Positions 33,101-47,300 of a stretch of DNA of 64,000 bases are shown here, one piece after another. Below the pieces are notes generated by a model. The model was not told the origin of the DNA. It was given only the letters and a program-made list of their open reading frames with translations, and ran no database searches. A program made the translations under genes and the position numbers. The stretch covers positions 22,935,187 to 22,999,186 of the forward strand of contig JADWOT020000001.1 of NCBI GenBank assembly GCA_036345935.2. Reading direction: 5' to 3'. This stretch comes from Taenia hydatigena. Its lineage: Eukaryota > Platyhelminthes > Cestoda > Cyclophyllidea > Taeniidae. Each line of letters opens with the position of its first letter. Positions within the stretch are counted from its first letter, which is position 1.

Positions 33101-35541
33101 ATGATCATATAAGGGTCCTTCATCGCCTCGAAAATACATTTTCACTCTAATTGTAGACCACGAATTGTGTGGAAACACTTTTCATGAATTACCAAGGTCT
33201 GATTGATGTCCCAAAGCGAGTGCATTTCATAAACCAATTGCCCTGAAAGGGAACCCAATTAATGCGATTTTTAACCTCAAGCAGTTTTACCAAACTATTC
33301 GTACCTTTTCACTGTGCTCTAGTAATACTCATCTTCCCTGTAGCATGGCGAGTCCTCGGTCCTTCATGACGTGCTCTTTAGGTAGACTTTCAATTAGCTA
33401 TTTCATCTGAGTGTGAGTCTTGTTCAACGCCATTCTTCACAGTAGCGCAGAATAGTAGTAGTAGTGCTTTTCCACGATTTCTGTGGCGCTTCGTATCCTC
33501 TGTGGTGGGTTTGTCAAAGCCTGTCGCCAGCGTAGTGTTTTGGGTAGCCCAAAAACAGCCGTCTCATATCTCATTGTGAAAATGTTTTATTTCGACGTCA
33601 CTTGTCAATTAAAATCTTCTCACAGGTAGCGGTCATGATTAAGCGCTCCTCATGACTCTTTAAAGTGCATGTATGTTCAAAACGGATGCCCTTGTTTATT
33701 GTTATTTTTTCCACCGAATTACCCATGTCAAGGTTCTCTACATTCTAACGAATTCGGCAACTTCTTGGTCGTAAAAAAGATTAGATGGTTGTTAACGCAC
33801 TCAGATGAAAGCCGAAACCTACCAAGTTCGGTAAAGTTGTTGTAATCAAATTCATAATTAAAATAATAAGTGCCGTTCTGTTATACCTTCTCCACCCCTT
33901 TCTTAACCCGCCCTTCTTGCCCTTTGGACAGCCAGGGAAAGCTGAATGGCCATGAACAGTTACGACAGGTGCTGGAGCCCCTAAAGAGCTTGGAAGAAGC
34001 AACAGCGGATTGGGGTGAGGATGAGACCATCATCGAACTGCCTGTGCATCGATTGGGTGTGGGTCTAACCGCCTATTGGCTTCCTCTGCGGTCGGACATC
34101 TCGATGGCTCAACTGCCCACCCTGCTGGCCAACTGTGGTGTCCCAAAACAGGCCTTACTGGTGCCACTAGAGGTCTGCTATGGGGCTAAGGTCTCTCTTC
34201 CCTCGGTAGGCGCTATCATTTTGTCAGAAGTGTATTTTGAAATGATTCTAGTGGGTAAGAATGTGTTTAAGCGAAAAGGAGTACGATCTAGGAATTGAGA
34301 ACCCCTCGTGACCATTTTGAAACCTCAAAGCATCGACAACGCCTGTTTTGATGAATGAGGGAAGGTGTCACTCAGAGTTAACTACAAGCATCGAGTTCTT
34401 TTTCTCTGATTACTGATGAGAGTGTTGCCACCAGCTTTGTCAGTTGATGTGGCAAATATTGTGGATTTCGTCATTGAGTAGTCTTAAACAAGTGTAGTAT
34501 GTCTTGCTTTAACAGAAAAGGCAGTTTCACATAGCCAGCGTCAAGTTCTGTTCGGTGCGGTCCTAGCACCAGTTGAAATCGACACGACTTCGACAAATTC
34601 TAAAATAGTCCTCCAATCCATTTCGACACTGGACGCATTAGGCTGCCTTGGAAGTAATGGAAAAACAATTTTTCAAACTGTAGGGTGCCAGAGGAATTGG
34701 TTGGCGACAGGACCTAGACGTTGAGCTGGCGACACCCTCGATGGTCCGCGTACATGTGGAGACGGAGGTGCTGACGTCACGTTGTGCGTTTGCTATGGCC
34801 GCCGCCCCAGCCGCCACCACCACCGCTGCTGGAGCCACCTCTGTTCCCGTAGCTAAGGATCCACGCCGAGCTCGTGACACTCCGACGCACGTGGCTCTTG
34901 TGGAGGGACGACTGTGTTTTCGTGATGGTAGGACCTCTTGTATCTTGTTTCCACAATGGTAGAACCCCCCCCCCCTTTTTTTTTTCTTCATCGTACGTCT
35001 ATTTATGGTTCTGGCATTATTATTCGTGATTGTGCTGGTCTTGACCTTCTCAGTGGAATGTGAGCGCGAAGAATCACCATGGACACTAACTCGGTTAACC
35101 GGGTGGATTTATTGACTCGCAGGTAAATACCGTCTTGAGCCCCCGGAACCAGATGGATCTCTGAACGCAGGCGAAAGAGGCATGCTAGCCCGCCCGACTT
35201 CACCGCCGCAGTCGCCGAAACGTTCCTCCAGTCCGACTGCCTCTACCACCACTTCCTCTCCACTGCCAGCGTGCACATCGGAGGCAGTGGGAGCCTATCG
35301 ATTGTTGTTGGCCAAGACTCCGACAACGGGAGGAGTGGCTGTGGATGCAAATCGGCTGGTGAAGCATCTCACTGAGTCAGGCGTGACGGGCGCACAGGTG
35401 ATCGCTGACGCTGCTCTCCTCGACGCCTTTCTCGCCACCTACCGCCACCTCCATCGTCGACTACCATCGCATCTCCTACCGCCCATCGGTGCTACCACAA
35501 AAAACACCGCTCTCATTGTCTTTGTGAGTGATCCCCATTAA
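30197..35541 (+). CDS. INTS9: Integrator complex subunit 9 (INTS9) homologue
   Basis: Exons: 30197-30275, 30309-30370, 30445-30587, 30629-30700, 30750-30834, 30876-31010, 31056-31167, 31214-31572, 32513-32808, 32923-32952 (30-nt candidate), 33932-34205, 34521-34607 (uncertain), 34684-34927, 35123-35541. Phases agree; about 798 codons (human 658). Matches in order: DPSWPC...LLCDCG (human HPTLPC...MLDCG); LPYITEMQDFRGKV; RRWLLRYTKDQAANALSKV; AGYEIGSSNWVL; ARGNHVILPTLPSGLIYHLL; VFLSGHPSCRLGPAVHLI; KYRLEPPEPDG; and a C-terminal VKHLTESGV. Known role: metallo-beta-lactamase/beta-CASP pseudo-enzyme that dimerises with INTS11 in nuclear snRNA and nascent-transcript cleavage. The metal-site region reads VSNSQSLLMLPYI, lacking HxHxDH as in other INTS9. 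Extra Gly/Ala-rich and poly-Gln insertions lengthen it. No ATG is seen in the first exon; it opens right after an ATTTTAG acceptor. The donor at 35525 could also lead to one more exon. Confidence 0.9.
34965..34985. repeat. C11-T10 homopolymer junction in an INTS9 intron
   Basis: A run of 11 C directly followed by 10 T, inside the intron between 34927 and 35123. Confidence 0.9.
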
Positions 35542-36032
35542 TTCTCCACTATTCAAACTGATCTTGATGAAACTGATTTTTTTAGAAAGTTTGCCTTAAA
35601 TGAAACTTTTGACTCGACTTTATTGAGAATGGAACGTCCGGCATCATTGGTAGATTGCATGTAACCCCTGTTCTACACATGTTCCAGCTTTGAGCCTTGC
35701 TGCACCTCCTCTACACCCATAGAGGACTCCTAGCACATAAATCAGCAACCGGCTCTACACGAAGACTGTGTTTGAACGTTTATTGTCTGTTGCCGTCTCT
35801 GCCCTTAGCCCAACTCGACAACGACAATCTTGCTGACAGAGGGAAGCAGTCACATCACATGCCAAGATGAGGGAACACGAGTGGCCATTAGAAACTCTCT
35901 CCTTGCTTGCGCACCTCACATGCTTGCTGTGCCCTCGACTGCAGCTTCCGCCACCTCCAATTCCCTCCACTAGCTGACTTGCCTACCCATTTGCCCATGA
36001 ATGCATCTGGCCCTCCCTGTTCTATTGTTGTA

Positions 36033-36038
36033 AATAAA
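36033..36038 (+). terminator. Polyadenylation signal AATAAA, probably INTS9
   Basis: Canonical AATAAA about 490 nt after the INTS9 TAA, on the sense strand, with no other gene between. Confidence 0.5.
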
Positions 36039-37779
36039 TGAGAAAGACGGCCCTTGAGATAGGGTCAACTGGCTATCAAAATTGCGTGAAATTCTGCCAG
36101 CTTCTTCCAGCTCCATTTCTGCTTATTGGTTAATAATGTGGTAGGATTTGGATTGAAGAATTCGAAAATTCCCGAGAAGAAGTGGTTACGATGATGGCAT
36201 TGCATGACTCCTGGTGTGGGTGACTGGGGGTCGTCCTGGGTACGCAGCTTGGTGACGTTCAAACGGTGGTAGAGCTTTCTACCGTTGTCAGCGGTGATTA
36301 AAAACAAAGATTCTGTAAGTAAGGGCAAGAAGACTTCCCCTCCACCTCAGGTAGGAAGTCGCCATCCGATTGGCTGGAAACGCATGTGGAGGAGGGACCG
36401 CATTTCCGCGCAAGTTACGGTTGCTTTCTACCCTCTGACCTCGAACAATGAATCGTTGTGTGTGAAGGGGATGCTTTTTAGGGTGAAGGTATTCCGGGAG
36501 GAATGAGTTATGCAACCAGTTGGGTTGAAGCAGAGGCGAAAAGTGTTTGTGGGGCTCCACGCACAGTTCACTGTAATTTTTGACCTGAAGGGGCGTGTTG
36601 AGTGGTCACAATTGTCTGTCTCTATCAGCCCATTACGGTAATATTCCTTGTTGAGGGGGCCCGCTCGTACCTCTCACAACATGACTTGTTGTTTGGACGA
36701 ACCCGATGGGAGTGGATTGGGTCAGTCAGGTGAGACGGAAGCCTCTCGGTGTGGTACTTCACCGAAATGTAAACCTATTCCTAACAATGAACATTTGCAT
36801 ATCCCTACTAACACGTTAGTAAGAGGTCAAAATAACAAGAACTATTTTTCGCGATGAAGCAATTCCTTTGCACCCGGAGCCAACTGAGAAGAGGAAAGTT
36901 AAGGAGACACATCCAGTCGAAAGAGATGACAAGGATCGAGAACAGAAGCACCCTTTGGAAAGGGATTGTTCCCGTTCTGAGTCTTGCAGTACGGATTGGA
37001 TTTTGGGCTCGTGTGTTGAAACGCTTGTTTAAGGAACGAACACATCACCAATCCACACTTCTAGGCAAAGTACCACTTCACTCCACAAGAAAACCCTGCC
37101 GTCCATTGATCATGACGTCTGTCTGTGCGCCAAAACTCAAGGATGTGTAGGAAGAACTGCCTGAGGAAGTGCCCCACCAGACGCAGAAGACCTGATACCA
37201 CTCTCTATGAGGAGAAGGGGGGACGATCCCCACCCAACCTCATTTTCACCCTCCTTTTTTTCGCATCCCTTTATCCTTGTTATGAGACGTGGAAAATGAA
37301 GGAAGAAGTTGGCGAGGAACGTCAGCCCATGCCCACTATTAGCCCGCATATCCTTCCTATCCACATTCCTCCAAGTGATGAATGGGATAGACAGTTGGGA
37401 AATGCAAGTGAGGTGGCTAGAACTAGGTATTGCATTTCTGAAGACAATAACATTCTAGCAAGGGAGGAGAGGAGCCCATGAGGAGTTGCCGTGCTGAGAG
37501 AGTAGAGAGGCTCATGATTCAATACACGATAAAGCCTTCCAACTGATGAGAGTGGAACCAGGTTCGCATGCCCCAAGGTCATCAGGGCAACAAATGAACG
37601 TCGCATTCGTTACTGGAATCGAGTCAAATTATCCCCGGATCCTATTGGACAAGTTAACTACCCTACCTAAAACAGTTCATTGATTGACAAACAATAGAAA
37701 TAAAAGTCGTGTAGAATACTAGCCATGGTAATTGCAATGCTTCGATTGTTTTGATAAGGGAACCAAGTTGGAGCTCTGA

Positions 37780-37900
37780 CATTTCACCTTCGCCGAGCAG
37801 ACTGACCTCTGGGTCATACCACCAGTAGCCTCAGGCGCTTGTCTGGGTCCCAGTTGTAGATCCTCCTTCGGCTTCAAGAAAGTCTCGAAGAGCTATACAG
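37780..37900 (+). repeat. SINE-like repeat, copy E
   Basis: Shows CAGACTGACCTCTGGGTCAT, ACCACCAGTAGCCTCAGGCG, a GTCCCAGTTGTAGATCCTCC block and TTCGGCTTCAAGAAAGTCTC. Confidence 0.65.
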
Positions 37901-38584
37901 GTAGCACCGAGAATCAGATACGATCTTAAGGTTGAATAAATTTGATTTCGACGACTTGGTGATAAACCCTGGGGGGGGGATAGAAGAAATCTGTGACGAT
38001 TCCTAACAAAAGGCCAAAAAATGGCGACTACTTCAGAGTCGTACTGTACAGGAAAGCAATTAACAAGTGAGAGAATGCTAGCTGTGAAAGATTTGGGGGC
38101 TGTCAACGCTATCTGGATGCCGATGACTATGAATTGAGCACGCGGTGCCTCTCCCCACTTCTCTACTAGCTAGATAGAACACAGAGGGAGACAGAGGTGG
38201 ATAGTACTGCGATTAAAACAGAGTGGCAAGGCGGAATGGATGCAAGACCACTGCGATGGAACAATATTAAGCCCCGATCTTTGTTATTAGGCTCTGCTTT
38301 ATGGCCAGTGCTCCTACGACTAGCGATGGACACGCGTGGCGGGCAGCACATGCCCTCGACTCCCTTCCCCCTCCAACACAGCAGATCAATGACATTGCGG
38401 CCAAGTGCCATCTCATTGGCATGGAAATTCAATGACCTTCAGGGTTGATTCCTACGCATTTTCGTTGCAGCACCAATTCCGTTGCAATGGCTGACGCAGG
38501 AGATTGACCAAACGGAGCGCCAACAATGGCACTCAAGGGTGGGGATGGGGGTATGTAAAACGCTAGTTATTCATTTAACTCTTG

Positions 38585-38695
38585 CCAGTGACCCCAACTC
38601 CTTCTGTAGATCTAAAATACATATTCTGCCCGAGTAGCATGGCTTCTCTCGACTTCAAGAAGGTTTCAGGGCTCTATAGTAATAACCAGACCGAT
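38585..38695 (+). repeat. SINE-like repeat, 3' part
   Basis: Shows CCAACTCCTTCTGTAGATCT, ATACATATTCTGCCCGAGTA and TCTCGACTTCAAGAAGGTTT, the 3' half of the family. Confidence 0.65.
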
Positions 38696-40498
38696 TGAAT
38701 GTTTCCAAGAGTGGGAGCCCAAAGTGAACCTCGATCGACTCGAGCCAAGCAAACAGCAATTTTTTTCTTATAATAAGACTTTAGCACTTCCTGAATTTGT
38801 GAGGCAAAATAATGAGAGACACGTGGAAAACTTCAACGGAAAAGGGAATATGTGAAGAAAAAAACAAGAACAAGCCTTGATAGGACAACGGTTTCACATT
38901 AAGAGAAGGAGACATGAGCGGTTGGGAGAGGCACTTCGACTTTTTTGGGCCTCTAAACTGCCTGAGGGTTAGTTTCTACGGCACAGAAGAGAGCAATCAA
39001 CTGTCAAGTATGAAGCGAAATTAATGCGGCAAGGCTGGACGAGCATGCACAACATGGAAGAACAGACGGGAATGAAAAAGGTAAAATCTGAAAATCCGAC
39101 ATTTTAACAACAAACACCCGTAAGAACGTGGCAACTAGCGTTGGTAAAAATGGCATAGAAAGTCAAAGCTAAATGATTGTCAAAGTGGCTCATGAGAGGA
39201 GGGAAGGTAGGGGCACCACTACACGACTTATCGAGGAGTCAACGATCGCAACTGCCAGTGGTGGAAGATGGTAGCCGACTAGAAACAAGAAATTGTTTCC
39301 AGTGGCGCTGAATTGAATTCTAACAGTCGCGGATAAAGCATCCAAAGAGCATGAAAGCATGCACCCATCTAAAAACAGGAATTTGAAATGCCTGAGCGGT
39401 GACGGGTGTTGAGCAATTCCCACAGGCACACCGCCCTTGCTAATGGAACACGAACCTTGGAAGGGTTAATGCCTAATTCGTCATCTTGTTTAGTGTCTAC
39501 AATGAGAAATCTTGCCAAATTCTGCATTGATGAGAATAGTAATAGACTGGAGAATGACAAGCAAACGCACTTTGAATTGCCTTAAGCACCATTACGAGAT
39601 CGCTGCATTACCATTGAACGAGAAGGGTTAAAGTGCTCGAAATAGTCAGCTTCGGAGGTCTTCAAGTCAATAGAACATTCCAGTAAAATGAAAAAAGGCA
39701 GCCAAACAAGTTGAAGCAAGTGCCACCCCTGTTGAAATGGGGGTTCGCGTCTTCACTACCAATCAGGTTTAAACACTTTCTGACAGTTTGATTGTCGAAA
39801 AATGAGTCAACTAGATGCAGTTACAAAGAGAGTTGTGATAGAAATCGAGAGCGTCTTTCACTACCGACGCCTAACTGAATTGGCGCCAGGAGACGACAGA
39901 TTTTGTTAACCACGCTAGAAAGGAAGGAATTGAGCGAGAAAAGCGAAGAGGAAACACACTAAAAAGCCTATTCATTACTTCCAGTTAACCTAAATGGATG
40001 TGACAGAAAAGTCCTTTGTAAACCCTTACTGGTGGCGTTGAAATCAAAGGTCGTCAGTCTGAGGTTATAAGATCACTCACAGGGCGGATTGACAGCCACA
40101 CGTGTGACAGCTACTTTAAGGCTGCCCTTTCGAGCTGTTTCAAAACAAACAATGTATACAACCGGAAACCTCACCAAATTCCTCCTCTTTATGACAGCGA
40201 AAATGGACTCGCGTGCACCAGCGGCGTTAAAGCCATAAAGATGCATGTGATCTCCCTACAATACGTCGCTTGAGACGAGGTGTGTGCCTCATTAAGTGAT
40301 AAAATACACGAAGTTAGAATACCACGCACCCTTTCAATTCGGTGTCTCTGGGGAAAAAAAGCGTTGTAACAAGTATCGAAGAGAACCAACCACGTCTGCA
40401 AATGATGAATCCATCAACGCCGGCTTCTGCACTAAGAGGAGAGACAGCTGACTTGAAATCCACTGGTCAGAGAATTTCTTCCATCTGATCCCCTATAC

Positions 40499-40518
40499 CA
40501 CACACACACACACACACA
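40499..40518. repeat. (CA)n microsatellite
   Basis: About ten CA units in the intergenic region downstream of WTAP. Confidence 0.9.
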
Positions 40519-41169
40519 AACGCACATGCGAGTCATTTAACTGCAATTGGGAAGTAGATAGGAGAAGAGAATACAAGACAAAAACCACTGGCCTCAAGTT
40601 AAAAAAAAACCATGAGAATAATGAACTGAAGCGGTCATTTCCCTCTGGGACACACCCGGACAAGAGACGTGTAAAAAGGACAAATTTCAGGTGTCCATCA
40701 CCCCAAAAAATCCTTGAATTACCATCACAAGAAGCGTGTACGTACGGTAACACAAACCAGCCTCACCGCGTCAAAGTACCCAACAAACGGACCAAAATAA
40801 ATTATCCTCTTAATGCTCATGTGTATAAAAAATAATGATTAATATTAAATCACTAAAAAGGTAAATACACAAACATCTGCAAATGTATGTGTTCGCATAC
40901 AAAAGAAGTAGTATCAAAAAAAGTGCAGAGATGGAGGTAGAAACACATACAGAGTTGATCAAATAAATAGTCATCATATTCACCTTTTTTTCCACTGGGT
41001 TCACTCCACTTCATGTCAGTAAATGCAGCAGTAGCGAATAAACACAGATAAATAATGTTAAAAAATCAGTAAAAAAAACAAAGGCAGCAACCCAACCTAG
41101 GTGAGCACAAACCGGCAGGGGGAGAGGAGAGGGCGACAGTGTATTGTAAATAAAACGTACACACAAAGA

Positions 41170-41191
41170 AACACACACACACACACACACC
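41170..41191. repeat. (AC)n microsatellite
   Basis: About ten AC units, probably within or near the WTAP 3' UTR (minus strand). Confidence 0.9.
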
Positions 41192-41386
41192 AACGGGGCA
41201 GATTGAACGTCTTCAGGTGGAGGCAATAACGTCTCTTTCTCGGCTTTGCTTTCTTGTGTGTATGAGTGGCTATGGAGATGGACATTTGGATGGCTAGCAC
41301 ACAAAGCCATTTGCGATTCCATGCTTAGCAGGATGGGATGAAAGAAGCAGCCATTGAGAGCGTGCTGTACATCCACTTCTCTCGCC

Positions 41387-44300
41387 TCATGTCAACTCGT
41401 TGGTCACTGGAGACGCATCGACAGGAGCAGTTTCGGCGAGGGACGGAGAGTGGGAGTAAGGGGGAGGCGGTGGCGCAACTGATGCGAGCTCGATGGACTC
41501 CGTGTTAGCCGCCTCCTCCGATTCAAGAACGGAGGGCAGCGGCCACTGAGCGGCACGAAGCAGAGCGATGCACCGCTTTGCCGGTGTGGAGGCGGAAGGA
41601 GAATCGGAGGCGGGAGCGGCCGCAAGTGCTACGGCCAACACTTCAATAGTGGCATGAGCAATGGAGAGTTGTTGTTGCAGCATTACGAGGGTGCTGGTAA
41701 ACACCTCCACCTCCGATTCCGCCTCGTCGATCAGTTTCTCTGTGCCTGATGATCGAGCAGGTGGAAGGGAAAAGGAAAAAATAGTAGGAGACTCTTGTAT
41801 TAAATTTTCCACTACTCCAAGAAAGTCTAACATATGCCTTCGACAAAAACCGTAAGAAGGCAATTTAGAAATCACTCCCGTCTGATGGTACACAGAAAGA
41901 ATAGGAATAGCGTTGGCTACCTAATCGGATCATTTATCTCAAAATAGGCGTTGATTCAGTGAGACGATCCTCGTGCGGTATACGGTATCTCCCTCGCTCT
42001 TCTTCCATCCTCCATTTTCCACCACAGACGGTCAGTCAGTGGACAAAAGGTGTGAAAGAAGTGAGAAATAGCAAAAGGATAGTCTTTGAGGTGTATTGTC
42101 ATTTACTGAGCCGTGGAAAAAGGAGTGAGACCTATTTCCTTGAGTCTTCATACTACATCTTTCACCTCCTAGTTGATGAAAGCGTGAACAAAATTTCCCA
42201 TCAGAACTCGCGTTAAGTTTTCGGACGATTCTCGACTACTCTCTTGGTCAAGACGAGGCTGGTTTAGCAATCACCGACCCCAACAAATGAAATGACAAAG
42301 CGTGAGTTCTTTCCACTTCTGTCTTGGCATTTAAGGATTTGATAGTTGCATTCAACAAATCAATAGCAAGGCAGACTCACGGGCACTTTCCGTCCGAACC
42401 CGTTCAATGAAGCGTCGACGCAGGCTGATAAGATTGGCAATTTTCGCAGGTCGTCCACTCTCCTTCTGTCGAGCCAACTCTGCGTTCTCCTTCTCCAAAA
42501 CACGCAAGCGACTCATCATCCGCTTCCCATTTTGACTTAATAAGGAAAAGGTTAGGGTCCTTTACAATAGCTACGTAGCTTCTTGGGGTGACAGTTCTAA
42601 TAGGTCTCCTTGGATCGCACTCTTGGCGTCAAGAAATGCCTTTCATTCGATAGTCTGTTGGTATCTCAGCTATCCGCATGCACTGAAAGCGTCCTAAGTC
42701 ACTCATTTTTAGTCCCAACAAGAGAGCTTCGGATAAAATCAGGGAGACAACGAAAAGTCATGCCCCATTCTCCTCGTCCTATCCGCCAACATTTGAGGAG
42801 GAGCCCAATTCCCTCAATCACGTGGCTCTTTCGACCAAAAGTTGCAAACACGATCCTAGTCCGCATAACATCGAGATAAGCCCCCCCCCCCAATCCACAC
42901 TCAGTATTCAAGGGTTCAGCTCCAAGGAACGGTTCGAGGTTACTTTGGAGGCAGCACATAATGTAATTGAATAGGTATGGGAAAAAGCATAGCCTTTAAT
43001 TAGCGAGGTAAATTAACAACAAAGCCGCAAAGATAGGCATTAACAACACATAATTTAAAAATACTCACTGCATGAAGGTAGGTTTTGCCATTATTTCCCC
43101 AAACATAAATGCATAAGAGTAGTAGCCAAGACCAAAATAGACATTTCATTAAGCAGTCGAGATGGGTTTTGTACCCTGGGAGTCAGAAAGCATTGAAATA
43201 ATCCAACCAGACTACAAACAACTCCAAAGCAGACAGGTATGCTTATTTTCAATAAGTAGAGGGTCCAGCGCCTAGATACAAGTAAGCCTCACCATATTTT
43301 TCGTGAAAACAAAATATCACGAGATAGCTTGTGACGTGGTGTGCAACGGGAGGCTAGTATGAGGCGTTAAAACTACGACAGGCAAATCCACGGGAGCCCA
43401 AGCAAATATGTGCATGCATGAGTAGCCTTGGGCATCGAAGTCAAGGCATTTCACTTTACGTATTCCTTACCACAGTACCAGTGGAAAATGAACCTCCACA
43501 GTATCAATGGTTCACCTTGCTTTTAGTTTGCTTTGCTTTTAAGTCTACCCTTTTTCTGTTTAAGTAGGTGCGACAGCTGCATACGCTGTTGGTAGAAGAG
43601 CTGCGAAGAATGGTTTCGGGTCAGCTAGGAATAACTTCAGGAAGGAAAAAATATCAGGTCGATCATTCCTTCAGTTGCAAATACATGCAGGCCCAGTTGT
43701 TCAGACAATATTTAACAAACATAAGCGAAACATGTTACAGCGAACCCAATGAGACGGAAGTGGCGTAAAGCTGAGGATAATGATAGAGCCCAACCTATGA
43801 GATTATAAGCTTGACGAAATCGCCAAGTAGGCATGCATTAAAACTTCGACGTGTCCAGAAAGCTCGGTAAAAATGAAGGCACGGTTGGGGTACCGCGATA
43901 AAACGCTACTCAGATTAATTATACAGCCCCTTCATGCCCTGTAGCTTGTAATTTCATCTTCACGAAGTGGCCAGAAAGCCCCAGCCCCGACTAATCAGTC
44001 CTCAATCGCCCTAATAATATTGGTGCCTTTCTACGGCACTAGCGTACAATAAAAACTTCGTTCAAATCACAATTTTTTTTGTTAAAAATCCTAGGAATGC
44101 CTTCAAAGCTAAAATTGGCTTCTTTTTACAAAAAGCAGGTTTAGCGATCCCTATAAAAATTAGGAAAGAATACGACATGGACAAGGAGTTGTGATAACGA
44201 TCTCTCTCGAGGATTCAGATCAGTAGAATTTCGCTCCCAACAAAACTGCATTAAATGCAATATGCTAATTGTTCGTTTAACTCTCAATTTTGGTAAAGGA

Positions 44301-47300
44301 GCGCTTGAAGGGTTCCGCCACTGTTCCGGCCCCGGGCGGCCTGGTCGCTGGGCCATGGCATTAGTCCCAACTCAGTACGGCACATATTCACTTCTCAGAG
44401 AGGTCTTGGATTGCTACCCTGTTCACTCACGCATTTAGCCAAATTAGTAAATTAAGATTCCAAAGAAAACAGATGGAGCATTGCACTAAAACTTCACCGC
44501 CTTCACGAAGCCTGGCGAAGTTGCAACGATGACCTCGGCATAATTTAAACCAAGGCAAAACAGCTGAAAACTATGCCTGAAAATAACTTATTATCTTCAG
44601 ATTAAAGTAAAACTATATCAACAACGCCGTCTATTGTAAGTGCGAGGAATTGGGTTAAGCTGTCCTGCAAAAGTCAAAGAAGTAAGGGTTCTGCAATCGA
44701 CATGAAAAACCCAAAACTTGACGACACGTTTCAACACGCCTACTGAGGTGGAACGAGAGAGGAAAGGGCGGGAAAATGGTCACCAACCGCATGTTAAAAA
44801 TTAGGCAAATATTCCATCAGTTGAGGTAAACCAGAGCAATTTTGACTTCGAACGAATCGCCGGGGATGTAAACATAGGTAACATCAAGATTTATAAGATT
44901 ATGATCCCATTTTACGCATAGTGCTTGGTGGAATAGCATAGACAACTAAGGACATCTACAAGACAGAGAAATCTTATAGCAATAATCAGTTTTAAACGAA
45001 AGGGCTCTCCAGAAAGACGCAAGTCAAGTAATTTTCCGTTTTGGTGCCAAACAAAAAACGCCGACGCACATTTCGGCAAACACATTGAAGTAGAATAGAT
45101 GCCAAAGTGATGCTAACTAAATAAGAGCATTTAGTGAACATCTCAACAATGCAGCCCAATTCAGTGAAACTATAACCTCGAGGAAGCTGAAACAGGGATA
45201 GCAGAAATTCTGCAAAATGAGATACAAAAGCGACAGAAAGGGATCTGCGATAATTATCTTAACTTTTGGCCCGAAGTAGCAAAATTACAATGTGACAGGA
45301 ATCGCATATCGACTCATATAAACTAGGATGCTTGCAAGCACAAAATGACAAATCAAACCGTTCCTTTACCATTTAGTTAAACTTACAATGCCTGATTAAT
45401 CAACAGGACCAACTTCTACTGTAAAAGTCTGAGGTCCCCTCAAAATAAAAACTGTCCCGCTGCAATTTGGACAGATAATGTGCTCAATAAAAATAGGTCG
45501 AGGAATTCAACAAAAGTTGATAAAATAATGAACCAGCATTCAATATGGAGTTACAAAGCTTCAGCGCGTAGTATCAACCTATCTTGTGAAATGGGGACTG
45601 CTTCGGCCATGAAGCTCAAACAATGAAGATTTTGAACTCAAACAAACGCACCTGTCCTCCGTAAACTTGGATCGCTGCAGCTCCGCCTGGTTGGCAGCAA
45701 CCTGCACCTCTGAGGAGCGCAGACTGCGAAGAAAGCGAGAGAGAACCAAATCCACACAAGGGTCGATGCGAACGCATGAGAGATCGGCAGCACCGCCGGA
45801 ATAATACGTCTCAACGCCACCGTTGTTGCCGCTACTGCTATCGCTCGTGGGACGCTTTAGAACCGCCTGGCTGCGCCGGAGGGCCGGGACTGTCGTCATC
45901 GTGGCGGGAAGTGCAGGTGGCGGCACAGAGAGATTGATGTTGAGAGGGGATGGTGATGGTGACGGCTGCAGTGGTGGCGGAGTGCCTACAAGGGAGGAGC
46001 TTGAGTCCCCGCGATCTGGCGTCCGAAGATTCGAGGGTATCTACATGGAAAGCACTCACTTAAAAGGTAGTCACTTACTAATTAAATGGCGACCACTCAC
46101 ATGAACTGTTTGACAACATAGCAAGACAAAAGAACCGTATAATTGCAACTTCAGAGTGAACCGCAGCTAATAGGCTTTAACGGTGAATGCAACCGAGCCT
46201 ATCCCTAGCTAATCAGTGTATTCAACTTAGGTATCATTCAGACATTTCCTACAACCTGCGTGAAGAGACAAATGAAGGTATTAAGAGTGAAGCTTATTGT
46301 GAGTGACCATTAGTTACCATGAGGTGATAGGCTAAATAGTACACGAAACTGTGCCCATTCAATAAATGAAGTGGTGCGAATCTCAAATGCTTAAATATGT
46401 ATACATTAGTTAACTTATTTAAAATAAATGAGGGAATTTCATGAATGACACCTCTTTAAGTATTATTAACCTTGAGGACACGCATTATACCCCAAAAATA
46501 TACATTGATTGGAGATAACGAAGCTGGTAAAGAGCTCCACCGCATTTACCGAGCAAAATTTAGTAGTTACAGAAAGTTAACCCAACCACATCGTTTAAAG
46601 CTGAAGCATCATTGGAAAAGGATTTCTGAATAACGCGAAAATGGGGGAGAAAGGTTTGGCGATAAGTTTTACAATTGTATTGTATTAATTTAAAAAATTG
46701 GTGGGAAGGTAAGTTCAACTTGTATGCAATCTCCGAGTGTATACTAAGATACTTAAAAAGGATGGACTGTATGCGGTAAAGAAAGTACATTAAAATTCGT
46801 TATACATCCAGCTTATAAATAAGACATAGCGGACGGGATGTGAGAGTAGTGACGAGAAGACCAATGTAAGCATCAAGTGGCCAAGGAAGTTCTGAAATCG
46901 GGTGCTGTTTCCAAATGCGTGAAATGAACAGGTTTTGCTTTTGCATCACTATGACCATCCATTAATCCACATAAACGCGTAGAAAAATATGGCCATTAGA
47001 TCCAAAAAATAAAATCTGCTTTGCTGCCAGTGGCTAAATGGATAACTGCAACTTACCGTGGAGGAAGGATAGGAATCTAGCTGCAGAAAGATGCAAGAGA
47101 ATCAGCCAATTCGATGACCATAGATTTAGTCATTGAGATTAAAAGTGCTCTGCCGATGTAACAATCGAGTAATGGTCAGTGAAGTTCAGCGTGCAAACCC
47201 CGACACACAACCCAACATATGCGGAATGCACGGAATAGAAAGACCCAAAAATCATGATTTCAGAAATTGCAGTGGTGATTATCGAGTGACCACCAAAACT

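Larger units (their letters stand above)
35542..41386. other. Intergenic interval between INTS9 and WTAP
   Basis: No gene recognised. It holds the INTS9 3' UTR, two SINE-like copies (about 37780-37900 and 38585-38695), two (CA)n tracts near 40.5 and 41.17 kb, and a stretch at about 36.3-37.5 kb with moderately long frames in several phases but no recognisable motif. The last few hundred bases should hold the WTAP 3' UTR (minus strand). Confidence 0.5.

Noticed and set aside
34423..34445. CTGATGAGAG, like a hammerhead ribozyme core
   Set aside because: No GAAA core half or matching stems nearby. The same holds for the CTGATGAG at about 10637 and 37543.
40499..40753. Minus-strand frame ending in a CVCVCVV run
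   Set aside because: The repeat comes from the (CA)n microsatellite and there is no other protein feature.
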